64,000 nucleotides of DNA from Cephalotus follicularis. Its lineage: Eukaryota > Streptophyta > Magnoliopsida > Oxalidales > Cephalotaceae. Position 1 is the first letter of the stretch, and the number at the start of each line of letters is the position of its first letter. Location: contig BDDD01000087.1 of the NCBI GenBank assembly GCA_001972305.1, positions 278,539 through 342,538 of the forward strand, written 5' to 3'. The notes beneath the pieces are model-generated. The model searched no databases. It was not told where the DNA came from and was given only the letters and a program-made list of their open reading frames with translations. Position numbers and translations under genes: made by a program. Shown here in pieces: positions 1 through 10,032 of this stretch.

Positions 1-909
1 CTCACGTTCGGGATGATTCCTCCACAGCACTTTCATAAAAGAAACGGTCTTGCTACGTGTCACCCGTTCCTGTCGATCCTGAATAGCCTCGGCCTCCTCG
101 TCACAAGATAGATCCTCCCGAATACTGTCCAACGGATAGTGAACCACTTGTAGGGGATGATACTGATAACTTCTCAGGAAAGACACGTGGAACACGTTAT
201 GGACGTGTGCTAACTGCGGAGGCAAAGCTAACCGATAAGCAACTGCGCCTATCTTCTCCAGAACTTCGAAAGGTCCGATAAACCGCGGACTCAACTTTCC
301 TTTCAGCCCAAAATGTCGGACTCCTTTCCAAGGTGAAACTTTCAAGAACACATGTTCACCCACCTTGAACTCCAAGTCCCTCCGATGTCTGTCCGCATAA
401 CTCTTCTGTCGAGATTGAGCCGCTTTCAATCTCTCCCTTGCTATAGCCACTTTCTCCGTAGTGACCTGCACTAGCTCGGGTCCCTCGATAACTCGTTCTC
501 CAACCTCATCCCAACATGTTGGAGCATGGCACTTCCTCCCATACAGAGCTTCAAACGGAGCCATACCAATGCTAGCATGCCAACTGTTAATGTAGGCGAA
601 CTCCACCAAGCTCAAATACTCATCCCAGCTCCCAGTCCACTCCAAAGCACAAGATCTCAACATATCTTCTAAGGTTTGGATGGTTCTTTCAGTCTGCCCA
701 TCTGTCTATGGATGAAAAGGTGTACTGTAACTGAGCCTTGTACCCCAAGCTTTCTGAAACCCTTTCCAAAACCGCGATGTGAAACGAGGATCCCTATCCG
801 AAATAATGGATACCGGAGTCCCATGCAGTCTCACTATCTCCTGCTGAAACGTAAAGATGTACTTGAGACTCTTATGATCGGTAAAGACGTCACAAGTTTC
901 TCCGTACAA
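1..909 (-). pseudogene. pol: E1 pol 3' part: RNase H stub fused to integrase C-terminus and chromodomain
   Basis: Translated on the minus strand, this piece begins with an RNase H stub ([12 protein letters not shown], about 850-888) and then jumps in frame, near 840-848, into the integrase core (EIVRLHG...SDRDPRF). The RNase H C-terminus, the integrase zinc finger and the first part of the catalytic core are therefore missing. Downstream come the conserved TDGQTERTIQTLEDMLR stretch, a GPFEVLEKIG/YRLALPP/HNVFHVS C-terminal region, and a chromodomain-like tail with FMKVLWRNH at the window edge. An amber codon at 703-705 interrupts the frame; from 702 to 1 it is completely open. The deletion removes catalytic residues, so no active integrase could be made. 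Confidence 0.9.
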
Positions 910-2148
910 GTAGTGCCTCTAAATCTTCAAGGCAAACACTACCGCTGCCAACTCAAGATCATGTGTAGGATAGTTCACTTCATAAGGCTTCAACTGTCTT
1001 GAAGCATAAGCTATCACATGACCGTGCTGCATCAGAACACAACCCAAACCCTTCTTAGAAGCATCGCTGTATATCTGGTATCCATCCGACCCAGATGGTA
1101 AACGAAGAATAGGTGCCGACACAAGACCATTCTTCAATTTCTCGAAACTTGCTTCTCGCTCCTCATTCCATTCAAACTTCGCTCCTTTCCTTATAAGCTG
1201 AGTTAGTGGTAAGGCTATAGAGGAAAAACCTTCCACAAACTGCCTATAATATCCAGCCAAACCCAAGAAACTCCTAACCTCCGTCACTGTGGTAGGTCTC
1301 GACCATTTAGCAATAGCCTCAACTTTAGCAGGATCCACACAGATACCTTCAGCTGTTACCACATGACCCAAAAACGCCACCTGTTCCAACCAGAACTCAC
1401 ATTTCGAGAACTTTGCGTAAAGCTGATTCTTCCTCAGAATACTCAACACAATGCGAAGCTGTTCTTCATGCTCTTCTTTCGACTTGGAATACACCAGAAT
1501 GTCATCTATGAACACAATAACAAACTGATCCAAGTACTCATGAAAAACTCTCTTCATCAAATCCATGAAAATTGCCGGTGCATTAGTGAGTCCGAAAGGC
1601 ATCACCAAAAACTCATAATGCCCATACCGAGTACGGAAAGAAGTTTTAGGCACATCTTCATCCTTTATCCGAAGATGATGATATCCCGATCTCAGATCGA
1701 TCTTCGAGAAATACCGAGCACCTTGGAGTTGATCAAACAAGTCATCAATCCTAGGTAGCGGGTATTTATTCCGAACAGTGATTCGGTTCAATTCTCTGTA
1801 GTCTATGCATAGCCTCATAGACCCGTCTTTCTGCTTCACAAAAAGAACCGGAGCACCCCACGGCAAAAAACTCGGCCGAATGAAACCCCGATCCAACAGC
1901 TCTTCCAATTGTTCCTTCAACTCTTGCAGTTCCAACGGTGCCATTCGGTAAGGTGCCTTAGATATAGGTGCCGCTCCGGGAATGAGTTCGATGGTAAACT
2001 CCACTTCCCGGTGCGGTGGCAAACCCGGTAACTCCTCCGGAAACACATCAGAAAATTCTCGTACCACAGGATAGTCTTCAAGGCAAGGCTCAACCTTTGA
2101 GACATCCTTCACAACAGCTAAGAAACCTTTAGCGCCCTTAGCTACCAA
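910..2148 (-). pseudogene. pol: E1 pol: reverse transcriptase and N-terminal RNase H
   Basis: About 409 residues of uninterrupted gypsy reverse transcriptase that would copy element RNA into cDNA inside the Gag particle. Visible landmarks are the pre-RT motif ([16 protein letters not shown]), the substrate-binding region ([14 protein letters not shown]), LCIDYRELN, the [10 protein letters not shown] block, [10 protein letters not shown] and the catalytic FIDDILVYS box carrying the two aspartates, followed by [11 protein letters not shown] and the start of RNase H ([13 protein letters not shown]). The frame opens at 2148 because a 1-base deletion near 2148-2152 separates it from gag-protease. 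An amber codon at 919-921, where the family has Trp, closes it. RT itself looks structurally complete. Confidence 0.94.
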
Positions 2149-3719
2149 TTTCGAGCTTTCAGAGCAGATATAACTTTCACTTCCTTCCTCGGCTGTGAAC
2201 CCTGATAAACAAACTCAGGACTATTCACATCCCCAAACAGAACTCTCTGAGCATAGCAGTCGATCGTAGCCCGATGACGATCCAACAAATTCATTCCCAG
2301 AATCATATCGAAGTCATACATATCGATAGGCAAAAGGTCCGCATCACGAACCCGATCATCGAAAACAAGAGGACAAGCATAAAAGCACTCAGATATCACA
2401 ACAGAAGAACCCGTAGGGGTCGAAAGAATCAAAGCTGGATCAAGCAATTTAGAAGACATCCCAAGATGCCGAACAAAAGACCTTACTACAACCGAGTGGG
2501 TCGATCCAGTATCATACAAAACATAAGCCCTACGGTTACCGACATAAATAAATCCCGAAACAGTACCTGGTGCGTTAGCTGCCTGCTGAGTCGTGATAGC
2601 AAAGACACGACCTTCCACGTTGCGATGTCCATGATCTGCGTTGTTTCCCTTCCTTTCTTTTGCACGAGGGTCAGGACAATCCTTCACGAAATGTCCCTTC
2701 TGTCCACACACAAAACAGGCCCCGATAGCCTTATAGCATACTCCCACCGGATGCTGTCTACCACACACATTACACTTGGCAATCTGGACATCCACAGCTC
2801 CCTGAGTCAACCTCTGGTCATTACCAGGCTGTTGCTGTCCCCAGTTATCATTTCTCTTCCCTCGCTTACCATTTCTATTCTTATTCTGTCCAGAACCTTG
2901 CCCTTGAGAATCACCTCTGTTTCTCTTTCTGTCAAACTCCTGTCGAGCAGCCTGGAAATCTAACCTTTCCAGCTCAATGTTCTTAGCCGCATTAGCCACT
3001 TCAGATTCATCAGCAAACCTGGTGTTGATCAATTTACCCCGGAGCTGATAATGTAACTTCCACTTGAACTTTTCTGTCTGCTCCAATGTTGTCCCTGCCG
3101 CAGAACCAGCAAAACCAGCAAGCCTAGTGAAACGAGTCAGAAATCCAGTCACCGACTGACCATCCCTCTGTCTGGTATTGATAAACTCTCTGGCGTAAGC
3201 CTCCTTATCAGCAGTGGGAAAGTACTGCTGATAAAAGACTTCACAAAACTCGGACCAGGTCAAATTCTCCGCATAATTACCACCCTTAGCCAAATCTACA
3301 ACTTTCTACCATTTCTGAGCATCACCCTCAAGCTTATACACAGCTAGCTTGATCTTCTGTTCAGCACTACAACCCAGCACATCAAAGATCTTATCCAAAT
3401 GAGCAATCCAGTGCTCAGCCTCAACAGGAATCATGGCTGAGCTGAAAGACTGCGGTGTCTGCTTCTGGAACCGCTGAAGCCAAACATAAGTGGGCGTATC
3501 AGTCCTGTCCCTAGCATCTCTTCCCAACTGAACATCAGCTGCAGCATCGTTAGCAATAACCGGCTCCATATGGCCCTGATTCTGATTCTGCTCATTCAAC
3601 ACGCATCGTATCTCCTGAGCGACAACCTGACGTACTAGCTCCTCCATGGTAGGCTCATTTCTGACTTCCTGAGCCTCAGCGGGTGCAGTTCTTCGAGCAG
3701 CGTTCCTTGTACGTGCCAT
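2142..3719 (-). pseudogene. gag: E1 gag and aspartic protease
   Basis: The start ATG at 3719 opens a basic N-terminus (MARTRNAARRTAPAE) followed by the retrotransposon Gag capsid region. An amber codon at 3306-3308 falls between two halves that are in the same frame, so the ancestral gag was continuous. The second half carries capsid sequence, a basic linker (residues KNRNGKRGKRND), a CX2C motif (CNVCGRQ) and a CCHC zinc knuckle (CFVCGQKGHFVKDC) for RNA binding. The protease follows, with active-site DTGS (VLYDTGSTHS). The frame ends at 2142 in a premature stop caused by a 1-base loss just before the RT. Gag packages element RNA and the protease matures the polyprotein; neither can be made whole from this copy. 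Confidence 0.93.
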
Positions 3720-3873
3720 CTACGAGAAGGTATCCAAAACATAAAACATCACAAGGAACAAAAACCAAAGCAGAAAACATATCAGAAAATCATAACCGAA
3801 ATAGCCTAACCCGGTGTCTACCCAATCTCACAGGTCAAACCTAGTTAGGTCTTCTAAGGAAACAAAACCTAAT

Positions 3874-3885
3874 TCTCTGATACCA
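3874..3885 (-). other. E1 primer binding site
   Basis: On the minus strand this reads TGGTATCAGAGA, five bases inside the LTR end. It matches the initiator-methionine tRNA 3' end used by plant LTR retrotransposons (TGGTATCAGAGC), with the last base changed. It fixes the element orientation and the inner LTR boundary. Confidence 0.9.
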
Positions 3886-4257
3886 TAATCTGTAACACCC
3901 CCGGATGGCGGGAGTCGTCACAGGGTCATATCATACATAACATTACTTATCTGAGCATATACATTATTTATCAAATCATAAGTTTTCTTTATTAGCCAAT
4001 AACAGCCAAAACGTGGCAGTCTTATCAAAACATTAAAACTTAACCATTTAACATATTAAGTAGAGACGCCGTAGTCTAATCACACCACTACGGAAGTGTC
4101 ACGTCCCTGTGCCAGGCCTACGACGTGCCTATGGTACGCCCCATAGGTGGGTACAATACTCAGTATTTATTTCAAAAATAATTGATTTATCAAAATCAAT
4201 TTAAAATCACATAACATATGTTTTCACATAACATATTCAAAAACCACTCACAACGGT

Positions 4258-4310
4258 ATCATAACATATCGTATCATCGTATCATAACATATCGTATCAT
4301 AACATATCGT
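4258..4310. repeat. 15-bp tandem repeat (ATCATAACATATCGT)
   Basis: Three full copies at 4258, 4281 and 4296 with a truncated copy (ATCATCGT) between the first and second. It is a minor internal expansion in the E1 LTR. Confidence 0.85.
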
Positions 4311-4664
4311 ATGAATAAAGTCGGAATCATAAACCAACTTTAAATTCGAAACATGTCAAAGTAAAAAACATCGTTGATTTCATAAACGAAGATGCTTAGC
4401 AAAATAGTTTTCAGTTCGAATATCAGATAGCCAAGGAACAGAAAATCCGTACCTTATGCGCTCACAAAGTACTTACAAATAGACAATTTAAACGGAATCC
4501 ACTTGAAGCACAACAATCTAAAAGGCATTCAAAAACAAACGTGTAAGAGTCCAAAACACACCAGAAGTATTAAACAGACTCTTAACAGTGTTTGGAAAAG
4601 ATTCGGATCGATTCGAGGATCAAACAAATTAAAACAGTTGAAAACATTACATTTGTGGGCAAAA

Positions 4665-4849
4665 CAGTCGACTAAAACAGGGCTCCAGTCGACTGGGGAA
4701 GCAAGACAGTCTACTATTCAAATGGTCCAGTCGACTACTCAAATAAAAGTGCAGACAGTCGACTGTGTTCATACCTCCAGTCGACTGCATTCATGTGGTA
4801 GTCGGCTACTCATCCATTCCAGCCGACTGTCCACAGAGACAGCCGACTG
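4665..4849. repeat. Phased palindrome array in E1 LTR (CAGTCGACTG type)
   Basis: Nine copies or variants of the 10-bp palindrome CAGTCGACTG (also CAGCCGACTG, TAGTCGGCTA) start at 4665, 4686, 4707, 4728, 4756, 4778, 4799, 4820 and 4840. Spacings are 21, 21, 21, 28, 22, 21, 21 and 20 bp. The sequence between motifs is not conserved, so this is not a simple tandem repeat: the 10-mer and its phase are what is kept. Function unknown. Confidence 0.9.
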
Positions 4850-6005
4850 TTCTGGGCGACAGAACAGTTGGAAACATGTCAATTCACTACTGAAAATGAT
4901 TCAAATGGTTTCTACATTAAACTACAGACATATGGACATAAATATATGATCATATATGACTTGTAGGTGAAATAAAAACACATAATTGACAAGAAAACAA
5001 CCTGACAGTGGGTTAACTTACAAAAGGAAGCAAGAAGACAATGCATATGTACATGTCCAGATTCTGTCTTTTATCAGGTTTAGTTGTTATAAACCCAGTT
5101 TGTGACATATCTATGTGCATAAAACGTGTTGACAATATTACTAATACAATGACAACATGAATAGGCAGGAATCAAGACCCAAAGGACATAAAGAGCATAA
5201 AAACTCAATGTATGCCATTGAAACAAAACAATCACTAGGGAAAACGAATTTACTAACCTGTAATGATTCCCAGAACACAAAAACAGTAGAAGAAACACTA
5301 GCACACACTCACAATTCAGCTGTGAACAAAAACAGAGGAAGAAGAATACAAAACAAGAACATGCTTAGACATGCATGACAAACTAAGTGAATTCAACCCA
5401 AAAGAAACAACTAAGGATCGAGATTACCTCTTCGAATTTTGAAGAACGAATTACATAGCAGATTGTTACACACTAACAAGCAGAATTCGGCAGTGCATAA
5501 GGCAGAAAAAAAGAAATAGGCAATTATAGAATGGCAATGGCACAACAAAAGGAAAAAGTGGAGACCGAATCTGCCCACATAAGGAAAAGGAGAGGATTTG
5601 TGGGGAATAGAAAAGGAAGAAGGAGATTTGCCGTGTGGAAAATAATGAAGGAGAGTGTGACTTCGGGTGATGAAGGAGAAAGAAATAGGAAGAAGAAAGA
5701 AAAAAGGAAAGAAGAGAAAAGGAAGAAAAATAAAGGAAAAAGGGGAAAATAAGGAATTAAGGGATTTTAAAAATAAAATAAAAGCGATTTGTTTTTAATA
5801 AAATAATTTGGATAATAAGAAAATAATTTAAAAGCCCAACCCAACAAAGCATAACATACCCAAATATTTAGGGTGTTTCAAACAACCCAAATCACATAAG
5901 CCCAAAAACACAGGGCAACCAGACTTTTAAAATTAAACACAATTAAAAGCCCGAACATGAACATAAAATCCGTAAAATATATTTACGAATGAGCAGGGTA
6001 TTACA

Positions 6006-7556
6006 ATACATGACACATATGCCGTTGACTAGATAAAGTACTGGTTTAATCGGATGTCGACTTATAAACGTAGTTGATTCTACGGATCCGGGGGGTAATG
6101 GGATTCACAACGGGGTCATTCTGATAGTCAGGGACTATCAGGGTGGTCATACCAGAAATACTGGGATGTTCTGGGAAATTTATAGTCGTACCGGATTCAA
6201 ACCGGGCTTTTGTGTCCCAGCTGATTATTGGAAAAGCGATGCATGCTACACACATGCTAGCTTGGCGGGAAATCTAGTTTTAACTAGTATATATTAATTT
6301 TGCATTTGTGGTTTATTTATTATTAAAATTTACCACCGTATTGTCAAATTGATATATTAAGAGAAACTACAGCAGGAGTATGTTTAACATACGTTGTGCG
6401 GGGTGCACATAATTAAAACAAGAGAGAAACATTTTTTAATGTTATAATAAAAGAGAAAGGGACACATGGAAATTTTGAGAACTTAGCATATTGTCTTTGG
6501 CGTTTTGGACATCCCAATTTAGTGCCTGGTACGCGCTAACAAGGGAGAAATCGCATGGCTTCGTGCGCAGCGTCTGGCGACGCGTTATGGCCAGAGAAGA
6601 TGACGGGTGGTGGTGTCGGTGGCCGGGGAAGAGGTGCACCTTCATCCACAGTACTCAATTATTCTCTCTCTCCCCGTTTTCTCTTTTCTCTCTCTGTTTT
6701 GCATGACACGTTTTGCACGTCTCCCACTGCCGGCCTTCTCTTCTGCCGCTGGTGGTCTTGGTAGGTGGAGCCATGCTTGGCTCTGCCTATTTTGGCCTTA
6801 GATGAGGTGTTTACCGATGCATTTTTTGACGGTTTTGCGCATCTGAGTCGACCCTGGCGACTCAGTGCATTGTGCGCTGTGACTCGGCGTTCCGCGCCGA
6901 TTCATGGCGAGTCTTGCATGGGGTTGTGTTTGCCGTGCTTTGTAGGTGCTGGTTGTGGTGGTACGGTGTCGCGGCAATCCTGTTTTCGCCGGGTGGGTTG
7001 TCTCGCCCCCGTCTGTTCGCCACGTTCCAGGTCGAGTCTCCCCAAGTCTCGGCCACCAGTGCCTTTATCGGGTGTTTGACGTCCACATATGTCACAGCCG
7101 ATCAATGACGCGTTGATCGAGTCGCACTGAGTCCGAACTCACGGAGTCGCATCCGTTGTTCACCGCCGTCCGGGGTGCTTCTCACCCTGTCTCCTCTAGA
7201 ATCGAGCTGAGCAGATTTTTTAGAGTCCGTTGGTGTCTTGGTTGAAGTTTTCGTGGACTGGCCGAAAACCGGTAGTGGAGCCGGTAACCGACAGTTGCTT
7301 CGGCAAGCGTGTCACAGCAAAGTGACGGAGCCGCCAACGTTGGTATGGTTCCTAATCTTATATTTATTGTTTACTGAATTGGTTTCGATTAAGTGGATGT
7401 ATGCTTGACTGTTTTCTTTCGTTCGATTGAATATTAAACAGAGATCCTAGGCGGTTAGATTTTGGTAGTTAGATGTAATTGTGAATCTTGACTTGCATTC
7501 TTGGTGTTTTTTGAAAAATTGAAGTTATACACACTTGCATCCTAGACCCGAAATCG
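6006..7556 (+). mobile_element. C: copia-type LTR 3' part plus leader relic
   Basis: This stretch aligns by eye, base for base over long runs, with 17127-18690 (copy A), starting at ACATGACACATATGCC. The same LTR clan, more distantly, includes S4, S5 and the E6 LTR (shared blocks around 'caagtcataggttcac' and the GGGTTGACA-like segment in related copies). E1 inserted into it at 6005, so its left part lies beyond the window. The junction GCCAACGTTGGTATGG at about 7330-7345 looks like an LTR end next to a decayed primer binding site, which would make 7345-7556 leader; this is inference. No coding sequence is visible. Confidence 0.6.
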
Positions 7557-7578
7557 ATGGGGACCCCTCCCGAGTTCC

Positions 7579-7899
7579 AACACCATCCCTTTTTATCATT
7601 CGGAGCAAGCATAACACGACAAGTCTTTGTGGTTTATCAATTGCCTTTAGAGAGTGAACCTTTGACTTGGAACGTTTTATCACAAGGGAGTAATGATCTC
7701 ATTCTCATAACCTCCCAGGCACGAGATCCAACCCTTTATGGATAGGGTACTATATGTGTATTGAGTTAACATGGTGATTAACTGATCCGATTCAACGGTT
7801 TGGGATTGTACATATAACTATAGTTGCCAATTATTAATGAATGTTCAGTTGACTTGTCGTGTTATGCTTACTACGAATGATAAGGGGGGATGGATCATC
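7579..7899. repeat. Fold-back inverted duplication inside copia-type LTR
   Basis: The arms at about 7579-7625 and 7853-7899 are inverted copies of each other (about 45 bp), including an exact 19-bp stretch AAGCATAACACGACAAGTC / GACTTGTCGTGTTATGCTT. The left segment 7579-7830 is the reverse complement of sequence equivalent to 16360-16590 in copy A, and from 7853 the same sequence restarts in direct orientation. The loop is about 228 bp. Confidence 0.8.
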
Positions 7900-8020
7900 T
7901 CACAGCCAACACCTCTGTCAATAGGACTCCTATTCATCGCGGTAGTGTTTAGTCAAAGGAGACTAGTGGGTGCTTTAAGACTCTCCTTGTGTCCTTAGAC
8001 CTGAGCGGCTACATGCATTA
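7853..8020 (+). mobile_element. B: copia-type LTR fragment, left of E2
   Basis: Direct-orientation sequence matching 16536-16800 of copy A, including GACCTGAGCGGCT followed by GCATTA. It is interrupted at 8020 by E2 and resumes at 29292. The last five bases, CATTA (8016-8020), are the left target-site duplication. Confidence 0.75.
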
Positions 8021-9141
8021 TGTAATGCCCCCAACCCGAGTTCACTTTAAGTTCAAAGCGAGCCCCGAGGATCGGTTGCGTTACATGGGGTGTGACTATT
8101 AACCATCCATCAAATCGTTTAATCATTTAACGATCTTACTATATCATACATCTTTTAACCATTACATCGTTTAACAATTTCGATGTTATATCGTTTTCAA
8201 TATACTCATCACTTCACAATATACATATCACAAGATCTAATTCATGCTGTTCAATAATCGTTTGGTCATTTACGATCTATCATTTTCAATAGCTTCATAA
8301 GATACCTTTACAACTTTTAACAACAACATTAGAATCATCATACTTCTCATGATAACAATCCTTCCTAGTTCCTTTACATTTACGCATAACTTGACATATT
8401 ACATTACACTACACAGTGGAAAACATTAACTTATTACATCATAAAACAGATGTACAAAAAATCATAGCATAACATACTTTCCTTCAAAAACTTCTTTTAC
8501 AGAGCTTCCTCTAAAGCTCTCGTTTCCTGTAAACTTTATTTAAAAACAAGACATTGAAAAGAGTGAGCTCAAATAGCCCAGTAAGAATCATAGTCGTAAA
8601 ACGTCATTGAAATCCATAGTTTTTGATAATCTTTATCAAAACGTTTGCATTCATACATTTCAAAACATCATTGAAAATCATCTTCTAGTTTTATACAACT
8701 AGAACATTTCCAAAATCATTCTTTTGCTGGTATATAGCCCAGCCATACTTAAAAATGTCATTAACATCATTTTCTAGTATATTTTGTAAAACCAGAACAT
8801 TTCGTATTCATTTTCTTTTTCTGATCATAGCACATGAATCAGAGAATTTCATAAAAACTTAGAAGTCATAAAACCTTAATGAACCATGTTACTTCGCTTC
8901 ACCGGGGCATTGTGCACTCCCCGATTACTATCCTTACATCACATGCATGTTCGTGAGCATCTCGCTCCATAACATTAATTCAACTCAGATTCATTCCCCT
9001 TGGATCGTAATCCAAGGGTGGTTAATTTCATCATTAATCGTTACTAGATTAATCCTCCCTGGATCGCAATTCAGTAGTTGATCATTCTCATAAATTCATT
9101 TCATAAAACATTTCTTAATACATTGAGTGATTATCTCAAAG

Positions 9142-9285
9142 CATTCATAAACAACATCGTATAGCGTTTTTTTCACAATTCATAAACATTTCTCATCATT
9201 TGAGTGATTAACTTAAATGCATTCATAAAACGTTTCCTTTCATTTGAGTGGTTAACTCAAATGCATTCATAAAACAGCTTTGCAT
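9142..9285. repeat. Short 44-bp tandem repeat in E2 left LTR
   Basis: Units containing TTGAGTGGTTAACTCAAATG followed by CATTCATAAAA; anchors at 9220 and 9264 are 44 bp apart, with a diverged earlier unit at 9142. The same repeat occurs in the E2 right LTR (about 27315-27455) and is expanded in E2b (20580-20870). Confidence 0.8.
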
Positions 9286-9589
9286 AACATTTCTAAAACT
9301 GGTATTTCATATAGAAATAATCATTTCCAGAGAAAACTTAAAAATTATTTTGAACATAATCTTTCGTCAATAAGTTGACAGAATTTCAAAACATACAAAA
9401 CATAACAGAATAAAACAGAATATTTGATACTTTAGGAAAATAGCAGAATCCTTACTAACATGAAATACTTTGAAAAAAAGATTAGGAATCCTTACTTTGC
9501 TTTAATCTCTTTCTCTCCCAGACACTTGTCCATGTGCTATATTCTCCACCTCCAAGATGATAACACATGTCCCTGATCTGCTGGGCAAA

Positions 9590-9768
9590 GCGTCGGCGCT
9601 TTTCTTTGAAGCGTCGCCCCTTACGGGCTTGTCAAAGGTTCTTCAACGGATACGTAGGCTAAAGCGCTGACGTTTGAGATTGAAGTGTCGCCGCTTTACA
9701 GGTCTCCTCCAAAGTCAATATTACATTGGTTCTTAAAGTGTCGTCGCTTGCACTAACGACGTTGACGT
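9590..9768. repeat. Motif doublets with 74-bp period, E2 left LTR
   Basis: RCGTCGNCGC-type motifs (GCGTCGGCGC, GCGCTGACGT, GTGTCGCCGC) start at 9590/9611, 9664/9685 and 9738/9759. Each pair is 21 bp apart and pairs recur every 74 bp. The right LTR has the same layout at 27764/27785, 27838/27859 and 27912/27933. Confidence 0.87.
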
Positions 9769-10032
9769 GTATGAAACCAGAACATGGTTTCTTCATCAAA
9801 ACCACACCTAACAGTAAACCAACACAACAATACATGCGGTTCAGTCCAAGACACACATGCATAGCATTTATCAAACACAATATGCATGCTATATGTTCAT
9901 AAACAGATCATACACCCTACCTGTCAACAATACCAACAGTACATTCGAGCTGCAGCTTCAACCGCCGAAGATTTCCAAGTTGTTGCCAACTATCGATTAT
10001 CACTTCCCTTCACTGTCGAACAAAATTACCAA

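Larger units (their letters stand above)
1..6005 (-). mobile_element. E1: Ty3/gypsy chromovirus (Tekay/Del-like), left-truncated by window edge
   Basis: Minus-strand LTR retrotransposon reading from its 5' LTR (3891-6005) through a primer binding site (3874-3885), gag, protease, RT, RNase H remnant and integrase to a chromodomain-like tail at base 1. The domain order protease-RT-RNase H-integrase defines Ty3/gypsy. The tail with a KVLWRNH motif marks a chromovirus, and the RT resembles the Tekay/Del lineage. The 3' LTR lies outside the window, so the target duplication cannot be checked; the 5 bp outside the visible LTR are ATACA (6006-6010). It sits in a copia-type LTR whose remainder is at 6006-7556. 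Three in-frame stops, one frameshift and an internal deletion make it non-autonomous. Confidence 0.93.
3891..6005 (-). repeat. E1 5' LTR (2115 bp)
   Basis: The plus strand begins TGTAACACCC and ends GGGTATTACA, giving a TG...CA LTR when read on the minus strand, directly next to the primer binding site. It contains no coding sequence. Inside it are a 15-bp tandem repeat (4258-4310), a phased palindrome array (4665-4849) and a purine-rich tract (about 5680-5750). Only one LTR is in the window, so insertion age cannot be estimated. Confidence 0.88.
8021..10032 (-). repeat. E2 left (3') LTR, outer part
   Basis: Aligns by eye almost continuously with 26192-28202 of the right LTR, including the shared runs 'gcgttacatggggtgtga', the 44-bp repeat region and the motif doublets. 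It breaks off at 10032 where the nested D sequence begins. No coding sequence. Confidence 0.9.

Noticed and set aside
1363-1758. 131-codon plus-strand frame at 1363-1758 and 229-codon plus-strand frame at 2274-2963
   Set aside because: Antisense shadows of the E1 RT and gag-protease reading frames.
5531-5752. Lys/Glu/Arg-rich 73-codon frame
   Set aside because: It translates a purine-rich tract in the E1 LTR.
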